Shown here: piece after piece, positions 8,291 to 16,169 of the stretch
Layout of the letters: the number at the start of each line of letters is the position of its first letter
Numbering within the stretch: the first letter of the stretch is position 1
DNA from: Desulfurococcaceae archaeon
GTDB lineage: Archaea > Thermoproteota > Thermoprotei_A > Sulfolobales > Desulfurococcaceae
Assembly (NCBI GenBank): GCA_020833225.1
Contig: JAJHQS010000011.1
Location: forward strand, 1 to 38,552
Direction: 5' to 3'
DNA length: 38,552 bases
The notes under the pieces: generated by a model
Told to the model about the DNA's origin: nothing
What the model saw: only the letters and a program-made list of their open reading frames with translations
Database searches by the model: none
Translations under genes and position numbers: made by a program

Positions 8291-9448
8291 TTATTTCACA
8301 AGTATAGCTATAAAATACCCCGGCATGTCATTTAATAGCGGAGAATATCTATAAGCTACCATATCTTTATAACAAACTCTCTCAGCATATGGTACATTTA
8401 CTTCTAGCTCACTACTTGAAAAACCTAACTCCTCGATTGCATAAACAATATTTTCTTCGTTTTCTTTAAAAGTTATTGTACATGTTGAGTATACTAATAA
8501 ACCACCTGGCTTTAATAGTTCTTTCGCAGCTTTCAAAAACTGTTTTTGATACTCAGATAAGTTGACAACGACGCTCCACTTTTTCGACTCTACGAGAGGG
8601 CGTACTCCTAAGTTACTACATGGAGGGTCTATTAGAACTTTACTAACTTTACCATGTAGATTTAGATCTAGGTGTAAATATCTAGAGTCCCATGGAATAG
8701 CCATCACATTAACGTCTAATTGAAGTCTACTAAGCGTGGATCTCAACTCCAAGATCTTAGATATACTCCTATCAATAGCAAGTACACGTGCTCTTCCACG
8801 TGATAACTGAACAATATGGCTAGTCTTACCGCCAGGCGCAGCATTCATGTCAACTATTAGTTCACCTGCGCGTGGATTAAGAATGTGAGAAGTTATAATA
8901 CTAGGTAAGCTCTGCGAATAGATCAATCCTCTTGCATAAACATAAGTCTCTGTTATCTTAGGTGCTTTATAGGGTGAACTAACATTTATACCCACTAATC
9001 CTCTAGTCATATTTAACATATCACTATATGATACCGCGGTTTTAACACACGCTGCTAAGGCACCTTCCCTAGTTATAGCGAGTAAGAGGTCGCCTTTGCG
9101 AAAATAATCACTTTGTAAAACACCCGGACGATATAAATCTGCACCAAGCATTAAAGAGACAGCTGTTCTAGAATCAACAATAATTCTACCAGAGGCAGGA
9201 CACTCCACATTAAAAGGCCCCTTAACTTCAAAGTACACCGCATCCTCTACATATTCGTCAGGATATGCTACAATCCCCTCCCTCTTAAACAACTCTAAAA
9301 TCTCGTTGCGAGTAGCTCTCAGCGTGTTGACTCTAACATAGAGTCTTCTCGGAGGAGTATATAGACGCTTAATAATACGCTCTGTTAGACTCCCATAGAC
9401 TCTGCTCAGATCTCTAATAATACGCTCATCTAGCTGAGGAACCGCCAC
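8291..9448 (-). CDS. NSUN6-like RNA cytosine-5 methyltransferase with PUA domain
   Basis: A 385-residue member of the NOL1/NOP2/Sun family. A PUA domain sits at about 88-165 (GRIIVDSRTAVSLMLGADLYRPG and GDLLLAITREGALAA), inserted before the Rossmann domain. SAM motif I is DMNAAPGGKTSHI at 200-212. The two catalytic cysteines are in DPPCSN (Cys277) and YSTCTI (Cys323), and a KENEENI segment follows. The PUA-containing archaeal members resemble NSUN6, which methylates C72 in the tRNA acceptor; a tRNA target is inferred. GTG at 9448 starts the protein. It is convergent with nob1, leaving 9 nt between the stops. Confidence 0.88.
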   Translation of the reverse strand: MAVPQLDERIIRDLSRVYGSLTERIIKRLYTPPRRLYVRVNTLRATRNEILELFKREGIVAYPDEYVEDAVYFEVKGPFNVECPASGRIIVDSRTAVSLMLGADLYRPGVLQSDYFRKGDLLLAITREGALAACVKTAVSYSDMLNMTRGLVGINVSSPYKAPKITETYVYARGLIYSQSLPSIITSHILNPRAGELIVDMNAAPGGKTSHIVQLSRGRARVLAIDRSISKILELRSTLSRLQLDVNVMAIPWDSRYLHLDLNLHGKVSKVLIDPPCSNLGVRPLVESKKWSVVVNLSEYQKQFLKAAKELLKPGGLLVYSTCTITFKENEENIVYAIEELGFSSSELEVNVPYAERVCYKDMVAYRYSPLLNDMPGYFIAILVK

Positions 9449-9548
9449 ATTAATACCCCGTCTTAGAGTCTAATGTATTCCTAAAAATCACCCTGTTATT
9501 AAGGCGTAAACTCTAGAATAATTAGAGAGTAAAAATTGAGGTGAAAAC

Positions 9549-9860
9549 ATGTCTACTAAGATTTCTGAGAGAGATCTCGAGGAGGCATTAATGGAGAAAA
9601 CCGAGAAAAAAGTTGATGAAAAGCAGAGGTGGATTAATAGAATAATGAAGAGTGCTAGACAATACCATAAACTCTGTCCATATTTTGATAAGAGAACGAG
9701 GATGTGCTTTATCAGTATGGGTGCCAAGTGTGAGAGAGAAGGGAGATTTGAAACTTGCCCTGTTTTTAAGTCATTTTTAGAAGCAAAGTACGATGAATAT
9801 AAGTCTAAAAATAAACCATTACCACTAGACTTCCAAGATGTTATTTTATCACCATTATAG
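9549..9860 (+). CDS. Small conserved-looking Cys-containing protein, function unknown
   Basis: A 103-residue protein of no family I can name. After a charged, helical N-terminus (1-40) comes a four-cysteine region: CPYFDKRTRMC, then KCEREGRFETCPVF. The spacing (C-x10-C-x8-C-x9-C) could bind zinc or an Fe-S cluster. ATG at 9549 has GAGGTGAAAAC directly upstream, a strong ribosome-binding site. The DUF2283-like gene starts 9 nt after the stop with almost the same upstream sequence, so the two form an operon. It lies divergent from the NSUN6-like gene. Confidence 0.6.
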   Translation: MSTKISERDLEEALMEKTEKKVDEKQRWINRIMKSARQYHKLCPYFDKRTRMCFISMGAKCEREGRFETCPVFKSFLEAKYDEYKSKNKPLPLDFQDVILSPL

Positions 9861-9869
9861 GTGAAAACT

Positions 9870-10097
9870 GTGGAGCCTGCTAGTAGAAAATGCCTCGTAG
9901 AACTACCCACGGATGTTGTTCTTGAGTATGATCACCAAACAGACACATTACATATAATACTAGGAAACATTGAAGAACAATTGGATGAAGAAATACTCAG
10001 TAATGATAGTAGTGTTATCTTTGGCTTAAAAAACAATAAGTTAATTACTATAACTATTTTAAACTTTACTAAAAAACTTGAAGAGTCTTCTATTTAA
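9870..10097 (+). CDS. DUF2283-like small protein
   Basis: A 75-residue protein. The segment VVLEYDHQTDTLHIILGN, followed later by an acidic loop and SSVIFGLKNNKLITITILN, matches the simple beta-rich pattern of DUF2283 (Y-D-x-x-x-D-x-L-x-I). That family's role is unknown. The longer frame starts with GTG at 9861, but the sequence TAGGTGAAAACT before GTG 9870 copies the ribosome-binding site of the preceding gene, so I use 9870. It probably shares an mRNA with the Cys-rich gene upstream. Confidence 0.55.
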   Translation: MEPASRKCLVELPTDVVLEYDHQTDTLHIILGNIEEQLDEEILSNDSSVIFGLKNNKLITITILNFTKKLEESSI

Positions 10098-10187
10098 ACA
10101 AAACTTTAACTCTACACATATTACTCCATTAAATATATATTTATGTGTTATTAGTTAGTCTATTTAAACAGAGGTGATGTATTAGCT

Positions 10188-11264
10188 GTGTATTCTTATC
10201 CACTAGTAGTTAAAGCTATATGGTTTGATGAGAGTTTAAATGAACTTTGCTGGATAAATACCACAAAGCTTCCTCACGAGGAAGAGGTCTTGTGTTCTAG
10301 TGATCCAGCTAGAGTTGCTAAAGCCATAAGAGACATGGAAATTAGAGGTGCTCCGGCTATAGGTGTAGCAGCTGCCCTTGTGGTTGGGGCTTATGCGTTA
10401 AAAATAGCGGGAAGAAGCCTTGAGGAGTTTACAGCCCTTATTAATAACGCTATACACATACTATTAAAAACTAGGCCTACAGCATATAACTTATTCTATG
10501 CACTCACAAAAATGCAGAGATCTCTCAGAGAGGCTCTCAGTAGAACAAGCGATACATATACTCTGGCTAAGAAACTCGTGGAGACAGCTTTAGAAATCTA
10601 CAGAGAAGATGTAGAGGCAAACTTAAAAATAGGAGAATATGGTGCTGAGTTAGTACCTGAGGAAGCCACTATATTAACACATTGCAATGCTGGTGCACTC
10701 GCCACTTCAGCTTATGGTACAGCACTAGCCGTAATTAGAATTGCCTGGTATAAAGGTAAAAAGATCAGAGTAATAGCTACTGAGACAAGGCCTTTACTTC
10801 AAGGTGCACGACTCACCGTCTACGAACTAGTCAAAGAAGGAATACCATTAACTCTTATAACAGATAATTCTGTCGGTTTATTAATGAGGAAAGGAAAAAT
10901 AGACCTTGTTGTGGTAGGTGCAGATAGAATAACACGAGACGGTTATGTCGTAAATAAAATAGGTACTTATATGATTGCTCTAGCGGCTCACAAGCATAAA
11001 ATACCATTCTACGTAGCTGCCCCTACAAGCACCATTGACATAGAGCATACAATAGACCAGGTTATAATAGAGGAAAGAGACCCCGCGGAAGTAAAGTACG
11101 TCATGGGTAAACTAATAACATTAGAACAAGTAAACGTATATAACTATGCATTTGACATAACAGACCCCGAGCTCGTAACATCAATAATAACAGAACTAGG
11201 CATAATTAGACCACCATATAATGAAACAATACCAGTAAATATAGCTAGAAAGCTTACCACATAA
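10188..11264 (+). CDS. mtnA: S-methyl-5-thioribose-1-phosphate isomerase (MtnA / eIF2B-like family)
   Basis: A 358-residue isomerase of the eIF2B-alpha-like superfamily. Family landmarks: RGAPAIGVAAA (53-63), THCNAGALAT with the catalytic Cys166, ATETRPLLQGARLT, GADRITRDG with catalytic Asp246, and NKIGTYMIALAAH. The enzyme converts 5-methylthioribose-1-phosphate to methylthioribulose-1-phosphate in methionine salvage. The archaeal ribose-1,5-bisphosphate isomerase is a related alternative, but the Cys/Asp context and length favour MtnA. GTG at 10188 has GAGGTGAT 9 nt upstream; the promoter is probably TTAAATATATATTTA at about 10130-10144. Confidence 0.88.
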   Translation: MYSYPLVVKAIWFDESLNELCWINTTKLPHEEEVLCSSDPARVAKAIRDMEIRGAPAIGVAAALVVGAYALKIAGRSLEEFTALINNAIHILLKTRPTAYNLFYALTKMQRSLREALSRTSDTYTLAKKLVETALEIYREDVEANLKIGEYGAELVPEEATILTHCNAGALATSAYGTALAVIRIAWYKGKKIRVIATETRPLLQGARLTVYELVKEGIPLTLITDNSVGLLMRKGKIDLVVVGADRITRDGYVVNKIGTYMIALAAHKHKIPFYVAAPTSTIDIEHTIDQVIIEERDPAEVKYVMGKLITLEQVNVYNYAFDITDPELVTSIITELGIIRPPYNETIPVNIARKLTT

Positions 11265-11474
11265 TCTTCATAATACTTAAATCTCCTACAACAAGCATAT
11301 TGCCGAAGCGTAAGAACACTTATTGTATATGCTTTTTCAAACTCTTCTATTCACTAGTGTTATACTAAGTGTAACTTTAAGCAGATCTACTTAAAACATG
11401 AAATTTTTAACTTAGTTGAAATATATTAATTCTCATTTGTACCTAGTTATAAACATGACTTAATACACGTAGTT

Positions 11475-12257
11475 CTATAAGACTTGAAGTCTACTTACTT
11501 CTTTCAACATCTTTTTAAATTCTAAGGCGTTATTAAACATCTTTACATTATTAAATAATACGTAAGTCACTTGAAAATCTTCGTTTTCAATGGTTTCTCT
11601 TAGTTCCAAGAGATCTTCTTCGGTATAATTGTAATTGTAGTTTACTTCACCAGGTCCTTTTCCATGTAATCTTATGTAGAGTATGCCGCGGTGTTTATAA
11701 AGTGGCTTATTTTTAAAAATATCTACTATATGCGTAATTCCATATTTCTCTAGTATTGTTTTAAGTTCTGGCGCCCTAAGCCATTCACCTCTCGGCTCCC
11801 AGCCTAATAACTCGCCATTACGTAGTAGACTTATCGCTTGATCAAAGAACTCGTTAATCCACTTGATACTCTCAGCATTATATGGCATGCTTCCAGGTGT
11901 TTGTAAAACTATGATCTCTGCTTTGAGTGCACGTGCAACTTCAAGAGTTTTCTCCAGTGCTTTAATGTTCTCACTTGTTGGTTTTAAGTAACCATAGTTT
12001 TCTAAGTTACCCTCTACTCTCTTCTTTATTTTACTCCACGTGGGTGAAGTACTTGGGTGTGTTATTACCTGCCATGCTTTAAGCGTAAATTTAAAGTCCT
12101 CTGGAGCCTCTGATCTCACATTTAAAGCCCACTCTACACTAGGTAGCTCGTAAAAAGTGTTCTGCAATTCTACTACTTTGAAGTACTCATAGTATTTTTT
12201 CCTAGCACACGGAAATCCACAACATCCAATATATACATTTCTCATCAAAGAAGTCAT
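11475..12257 (-). CDS. DUF72 (YecE-like) TIM-barrel protein
   Basis: A 260-residue protein. VYIGCCGFP at the N-terminus, VVELQNTFYELPS, FKFTLKAWQVITH, IVLQTPGSMPYN, LGWEPRGEW, YIRLHG and VLFNNVKMFNNA are the strand-end motifs of DUF72, a TIM-barrel family of unknown activity whose fold suggests a metal-dependent hydrolase or isomerase. ATG at 12257 lies 2 nt after the stop of the AbrB-ACT gene, so the two are cotranscribed. The 210-bp region downstream (11265-11474) separates it convergently from mtnA and shows no gene. Confidence 0.85.
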   Translation of the reverse strand: MTSLMRNVYIGCCGFPCARKKYYEYFKVVELQNTFYELPSVEWALNVRSEAPEDFKFTLKAWQVITHPSTSPTWSKIKKRVEGNLENYGYLKPTSENIKALEKTLEVARALKAEIIVLQTPGSMPYNAESIKWINEFFDQAISLLRNGELLGWEPRGEWLRAPELKTILEKYGITHIVDIFKNKPLYKHRGILYIRLHGKGPGEVNYNYNYTEEDLLELRETIENEDFQVTYVLFNNVKMFNNALEFKKMLKEVSRLQVL

Positions 12258-12259
12258 CC

Positions 12260-12667
12260 CTAAGTTAACACTGTAACCTCTACTTCTTTTACTGACTCTA
12301 AAGTTTTAAGCTCACTTATCAGGCTGTCTGTGCTCGCCACACTACTCCTACTAATATCAACGATCATTTCACATTCACCCAACTCTTCTCTCTTCAAAAC
12401 AACACATTTCGTAGACACTATATCTATATTACGTCCTGCTAAGAAATTAGTCAACTCGGCTAACACGCCTACCCTGTCCTCTATTAAAACCCTAATTCTC
12501 ATAAGTTTAGCCGCTATTGGTAAGGGTACTAGTTTTATTTCTTTAGAGTTCCTATCTGCTATCATTAAGAGATACATGCCCTCCCTAATGTTAAAGAGGT
12601 CTCTAATAGAAGCTGGAATAGTAATACGACCTTTAGAGTCGACTTTAACCGTCTCCTCGATAGACAT
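12260..12667 (-). CDS. AbrB (SpoVT-like) DNA-binding domain fused to an ACT domain
   Basis: A 135-residue putative regulator. Residues about 5-50 form a swapped-hairpin AbrB domain (VKVDSKGRITIPASIRDLF, IREGMYLLM). Residues about 57-135 form an ACT domain (IRVLIEDRVGVLAELTNFLAGRNIDI), the usual small-ligand sensor of amino-acid metabolism. The combination suggests an effector-responsive DNA-binding protein; target and ligand are unknown. I use ATG at 12667 rather than the adjacent GTG at 12670. The gene leads a two-gene operon with the DUF72 protein. TATA-like TTATAAAAGG lies upstream near 12717-12726 on the minus strand. Confidence 0.82.
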   Translation of the reverse strand: MSIEETVKVDSKGRITIPASIRDLFNIREGMYLLMIADRNSKEIKLVPLPIAAKLMRIRVLIEDRVGVLAELTNFLAGRNIDIVSTKCVVLKREELGECEMIVDISRSSVASTDSLISELKTLESVKEVEVTVLT

Positions 12668-12738
12668 CACTTCTAACTCACACTCTTAGGCTTCCACGTG
12701 TAGATAACCATTAAAACACCTTTTATAATGAAGCTCTC

Positions 12739-13554
12739 TTAAAATTCAAATGGAACGATTGAGAGCACTTTAACATTATATGGCTTTAGCCTCTCTTCCC
12801 ATAATCTACCAAGCCCCATTATAGCTATAATGTCAACTATTTCAGCTCTAGACTTTTCAAGTATTTGGAGCACGGCCTCTAATGTCCTACCAGTATACAC
12901 TACGTCTGCTAGCACTAAGATCTTATCTTTTCTACTGATAAGATCCTTGTCTACGTAGAGGGATTCTATATCTTTAGGGCTTCTCATTATAGTTATATTG
13001 TAGTATTGTATACCAGGATAACTCCTCCTTTTAACCAATACTACGGGAGCGTTAAATTCTATTGCGAGTAGTGTTGCTATGGGTAATACAGCCTCGGCTG
13101 TTGCTATCACTTTAGTTACTTCTTTACCTACAAGCTCTAGCATTATAATAGTTGCCAAAAGTTTTGAGATATATGGATCTTTGAGAACTCGCAGTAAATC
13201 TATTACTGGACTTTTCTCTCGCTCAACTAGATCTTTTAATAAATAATTTAAATCCACAGAGAGCGCGACTTTGGCTAAGATTTTAACAGCCTGCTCAAAA
13301 CTAGGGAGTATAGAGCCCTTAACATATCTACACAACACCGACTCAGGAAGTCCTGTTAAACTGTAGAGGTCTCTATAAGACATAACTGGTTTTAATAATC
13401 TCAACACGTCTCGAGCCAGTAATCTAAGTTTTAATCTATCAGCCTTACTCCTACTATAAGCTTTCACTATCTTCTCTGCAAGTATATCAACCTCGTGTTC
13501 AAGGGGTCTCCTTATAATAAGCCTTCTAATTTTCGATTTAACTCTCATATACAT
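12739..13554 (-). CDS. HTH-phosphoribosyltransferase regulator (GfcR-like)
   Basis: A 271-residue protein. A helix-turn-helix region lies at about 58-90 (SYRDLYSLTGLPESVLCRYVKG), followed by a type I phosphoribosyltransferase fold. The PRPP loop reads ILVLADVVYTGRTLEAVL (212-229), where the usual paired acidic DD is AD. Fusions of this kind (PurR/GfcR-type) usually act as ligand-sensing transcription regulators rather than enzymes, and the altered PRPP loop supports that (inference). ATG at 13554. The gene is divergent from the orphan/XPB pair, and a 9-bp inverted repeat in the 115-bp shared upstream region could be its operator. Confidence 0.75.
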   Translation of the reverse strand: MYMRVKSKIRRLIIRRPLEHEVDILAEKIVKAYSRSKADRLKLRLLARDVLRLLKPVMSYRDLYSLTGLPESVLCRYVKGSILPSFEQAVKILAKVALSVDLNYLLKDLVEREKSPVIDLLRVLKDPYISKLLATIIMLELVGKEVTKVIATAEAVLPIATLLAIEFNAPVVLVKRRSYPGIQYYNITIMRSPKDIESLYVDKDLISRKDKILVLADVVYTGRTLEAVLQILEKSRAEIVDIIAIMGLGRLWEERLKPYNVKVLSIVPFEF

Positions 13555-13586
13555 ACTCTTTAACCCTCAATACACATCCTTAATTA

Positions 13587-13611
13587 AGGTATTTTAAAAA
13601 TAAAAATACCT
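13587..13611. promoter_or_regulatory. Inverted repeat (candidate operator) in a divergent promoter region
   Basis: AGGTATTTT (13587-13595) and AAAATACCT (13603-13611) are perfect inverted copies separated by 7 nt of A/T. The site lies between the start of the HTH-phosphoribosyltransferase gene (minus, 13554) and the orphan/XPB operon (plus, 13670), and overlaps a TATA-like TTTTAAAAATA. A dimeric regulator bound here would block transcription initiation. That the neighbouring regulator binds it is inference. A/T palindromes also arise by chance in such sequence. Confidence 0.4.
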
Positions 13612-13669
13612 GAGATGAGCGGGGTTTTAAGTACTGAGGTCTTGATGAAAAACCCACGCGGCGATCTCT

Positions 13670-14104
13670 ATGAGTCCCTTTTACATTTTTAGCGAAAAAT
13701 TAGAGAAATTAAATTTAAAATCAACAATAGTAGTCACCGCCTTAGATAGCGCCACTGGCTTAGGCTGGGATTATTTAAAACTATGTGGTTACTGTAGAGA
13801 CCTAGAGTTCTGCTTAATACTATCAATAAGCCCTATGTCCACTAGAAACTATTTCGTCAATGTTGAGGGTTTATATGTTAGTGTTAATGAAGATACACAA
13901 ATAGATCAAAAAATCATGTTGCTTTTTAAACACGCTAATTACATTGTGAAAGAGGGGCATAAAGTGTTATTCTATGTGAAAAAAGAGCGATTACTTGGAG
14001 TCTATTACACACTGTGTAGTAGTGGTGAAGTAAATTGGATCAATTATGACTACCCCTCAAGCGAGGAGTTAGAATACGTGAGTGAGGAAGAGCACTATGA
14101 TTAA
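13670..14104 (+). CDS. Orphan protein translationally coupled to XPB helicase
   Basis: A 144-residue protein that I do not recognise. It has three N-terminal cysteines (CGYCRDLEFC, around residues 39-48), mixed alpha/beta character and a very acidic tail (SSEELEYVSEEEHYD). ATG at 13670. Its last 8 nt overlap the XPB start (ATG 14097), so it is almost surely expressed with the helicase. Archaeal XPB is often encoded beside the nuclease Bax1; no Bax1 gene is visible here, and this orphan occupies the coupled position. A role as helicase partner is an inference from context only. Confidence 0.6.
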   Translation: MSPFYIFSEKLEKLNLKSTIVVTALDSATGLGWDYLKLCGYCRDLEFCLILSISPMSTRNYFVNVEGLYVSVNEDTQIDQKIMLLFKHANYIVKEGHKVLFYVKKERLLGVYYTLCSSGEVNWINYDYPSSEELEYVSEEEHYD

Positions 14105-15764
14105 GCTCAAAACTCGAGAATGGCTTGAAGAAGAAGACTTTAAAGAATTACTAAAAGTTACTGATTACATCGGATTCGAAAATGGATATAAAGTCTTCAT
14201 ATTAAACATTAAGAAGGCTTTACAAAACAACTACACTCTCAGCGATGTTAAAAACCTCATTGAAGAATTAGGTCTCGAAGTTGAAGGATCTTGGAGAGAA
14301 GTTGAGAACGCCTTTAAAGACTACTCTATAACCGTAAGGTGGGATAGTACTAGGGGTTTAGTTAGAATAGAATACCCGGTACTAATAGATAAGCTTGTAA
14401 AGAGTGTTATAGATACTTTTACTTCTACTATTAAATATAGGCGTAGAGTAAATAGTACTACTAATACTGTTCTAATTGAAATAATACCATACTATGCTTA
14501 CAGCCTCATTGCAAAACTTAGAGATCTTGGCCTCGTGATCAAAGATTTAAACGGGTTGTTTACGCCAAAACCTCTAGTAATAAAACCAGAGCTAAAAAAT
14601 ATTTCTCTAAGGAACTACCAGGAAGAGGCCCTCCAGGCTTGGATTAAAAATAACTATAGAGGTATTATAGCACTTCCAACAGGCTCGGGTAAGAGCATTA
14701 TAGCACTTGCAGCTATTACCAATATTGCTGTTAGAACTCTAATAGTAGTATATACCAAAGAGCAGTCATTCCAGTGGCGGGAGTTTTTATTAAAATACAC
14801 AAATATACCGTCAAATATGGTTGGATTATTTTACAGCGAGGAGAAGAAGCTCTCGCCAATAACTATAATAACTTATCAGAGTGGTTTTAGATATATTAAT
14901 CAAATCTCGCCGTACTTTGAAATGATCATAGTTGACGAGGTACATCACTTACCAGCAGAGAAATTCAAGTATATAGCTTTACATAGTCTAGCCCGCTTTA
15001 GAATGGGTTTATCAGCAACGCCTGAAAGAGAAGATGGCAAACATGAAGAGCTCTTCCCCTTAATGGGGGGTGTAGTGTATTATAAGTCTCCCAGCGAGCT
15101 CGTAGAGCAAGGATATTTAGCCCCCTACCAGTTAATAACAATTAGAGTTAAACTAGATAAAGAAGAGCTTTTAAAGTATAAACAATTACGCCAACTATAT
15201 TTACAGTACTCTAAAGGGAAGAATTTTAAAGAAGTACTTGAAGAGGCACGTAAAGGGGTTTTAGATTCTATTGAGGCCCTTAAAATACACAGCGAGCTGA
15301 GAAAATTAATAGCACTCTCTAATTCAAAAATAAATAAAGCAGTTGAAATCGCCATTAAAGAATATGAGAGTGGAAATAAAGTCATAGTGTTCACGCAGTA
15401 CATAGATCAAGCGAGAGAAATAGCTGAAAGGACAAAGGGATTATTATTAATAGGCGAAATGCCTGAAAATGAAAGAAAACGAGTTCTCGAAGTATTTAAA
15501 CAAGCACCACGAGGTATTTTGGTGGTTACGACAATAGGTGATGAAGGTATAGATATACCAGACGCCAACGTGGGCATAATCGTATCTGGAACTGGTTCTA
15601 AAAGACAATTCATACAGCGATTAGGTAGGCTTTTAAGACCAAAAACTAAGGGAACATGTGCAAAACTCTACGAGATCATTGCTGAAAAAACTTCAGAAGA
15701 ATATCAACTAAGAAAAAGACGTAGTGTAATAGATGCCTTCATAGACCTTGAAAACGATACATAA
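14097..15764 (+). CDS. xpb: XPB-family SF2 DNA helicase
   Basis: A 555-residue DNA-dependent ATPase. An N-terminal region (1 to about 170) precedes helicase domain 1: Q-like LRNYQEEALQAW, Walker A LPTGSGKS (193-200), Walker B DEVHH (280-284), LSATPEREDG. Domain 2 has VIVFTQYID, TIGDEGIDIPDANVGII and motif VI QFIQRLGRLLRP. The DEVHH and SATPER-x-DG combination is typical of XPB rather than other SF2 helicases. It unwinds or remodels DNA in nucleotide-excision repair and transcription. An open frame reaches back to GTG 14082, but ATG 14097 with GTGAGG upstream is the better start. Operonic with the orphan at 13670. Confidence 0.92.
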   Translation: MIKLKTREWLEEEDFKELLKVTDYIGFENGYKVFILNIKKALQNNYTLSDVKNLIEELGLEVEGSWREVENAFKDYSITVRWDSTRGLVRIEYPVLIDKLVKSVIDTFTSTIKYRRRVNSTTNTVLIEIIPYYAYSLIAKLRDLGLVIKDLNGLFTPKPLVIKPELKNISLRNYQEEALQAWIKNNYRGIIALPTGSGKSIIALAAITNIAVRTLIVVYTKEQSFQWREFLLKYTNIPSNMVGLFYSEEKKLSPITIITYQSGFRYINQISPYFEMIIVDEVHHLPAEKFKYIALHSLARFRMGLSATPEREDGKHEELFPLMGGVVYYKSPSELVEQGYLAPYQLITIRVKLDKEELLKYKQLRQLYLQYSKGKNFKEVLEEARKGVLDSIEALKIHSELRKLIALSNSKINKAVEIAIKEYESGNKVIVFTQYIDQAREIAERTKGLLLIGEMPENERKRVLEVFKQAPRGILVVTTIGDEGIDIPDANVGIIVSGTGSKRQFIQRLGRLLRPKTKGTCAKLYEIIAEKTSEEYQLRKRRSVIDAFIDLENDT

Positions 15765-16169
15765 TTACAACTTTTAATTTAAAATTATATTGAAACATTT
15801 GATTATATAGCTATATTTCAAACGTTATTTCTATAAGTCACATATAGTCCTATTATATTTAATAACTTGATATGTCTTTTTTACGCAGTATGAATTGCGT
15901 TGTCAAGTCCACTTTTAAATACTAAAGTGCTCTCAGGGATCGCACTTTGATCCTAGCTATGGTATTAGGTAGAGAAAAGGCACATATTTCTACCTAACAC
16001 TCAAAGAGCAATGAAGCTCATAATCCACGAGAATATTACTACTAAGAAGTGTTCTAAAAAGAAGAAGGATATTCATTTTAGTTTTAGAGATTTGTATTTT
16101 CCTTTATAAAGAGTGTTAGGTGTATAGCTTATTGAAAATTATACCTAACACCTAACCTCAGTGATTAAC
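15765..16169 (+). promoter_or_regulatory. Gene-free 405-bp leader with mutually exclusive inverted repeats
   Basis: No gene is visible here. Three complementary sets stand out. AAAGTGC (15924-15930) pairs with GCACTTT (15942-15948), or alternatively GGATC (15937-15941) pairs with GATCC (15949-15953). Four related segments follow: A TTAGGTAGA (15965-15973), B TCTACCTAACACTC (15989-16002), C GAGTGTTAGGTGTATA (16111-16126) and D TATACCTAACAC (16140-16151). A can pair with B, B with C, and C with D, so A:B plus C:D excludes B:C. A TATA-like TTTAAATA lies near 15914 and another, TTTATAAA, at 16103-16110, so C and D could also be operators around a start site. D ends 18 nt before the downstream ATG. 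Either an RNA switch or a protein operator cluster is possible. Confidence 0.5.

Noticed and set aside
11265-11474. Possible small gene or RNA between mtnA and the DUF72 gene
   Set aside because: A/T-rich with no credible frame, C/D boxes or stable hairpin. It looks like the shared 3' region of two convergent genes.
13612-13667. Second C/D-box sRNA candidate (CTGA at about 13645, TGATGA at about 13653, GAGAT/ATCTC ends)
   Set aside because: The outer C box deviates and no proper outer D box is present, and the sequence overlaps the leader and promoter of the 13670 gene. Too weak to list as a gene.
15924-15953. H-type pseudoknot from AAAGTGC/GCACTTT and GGATC/GATCC
   Set aside because: The final connecting loop would have zero nucleotides across a 7-bp stem, which is sterically unlikely. 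The two hairpins are better read as alternatives.
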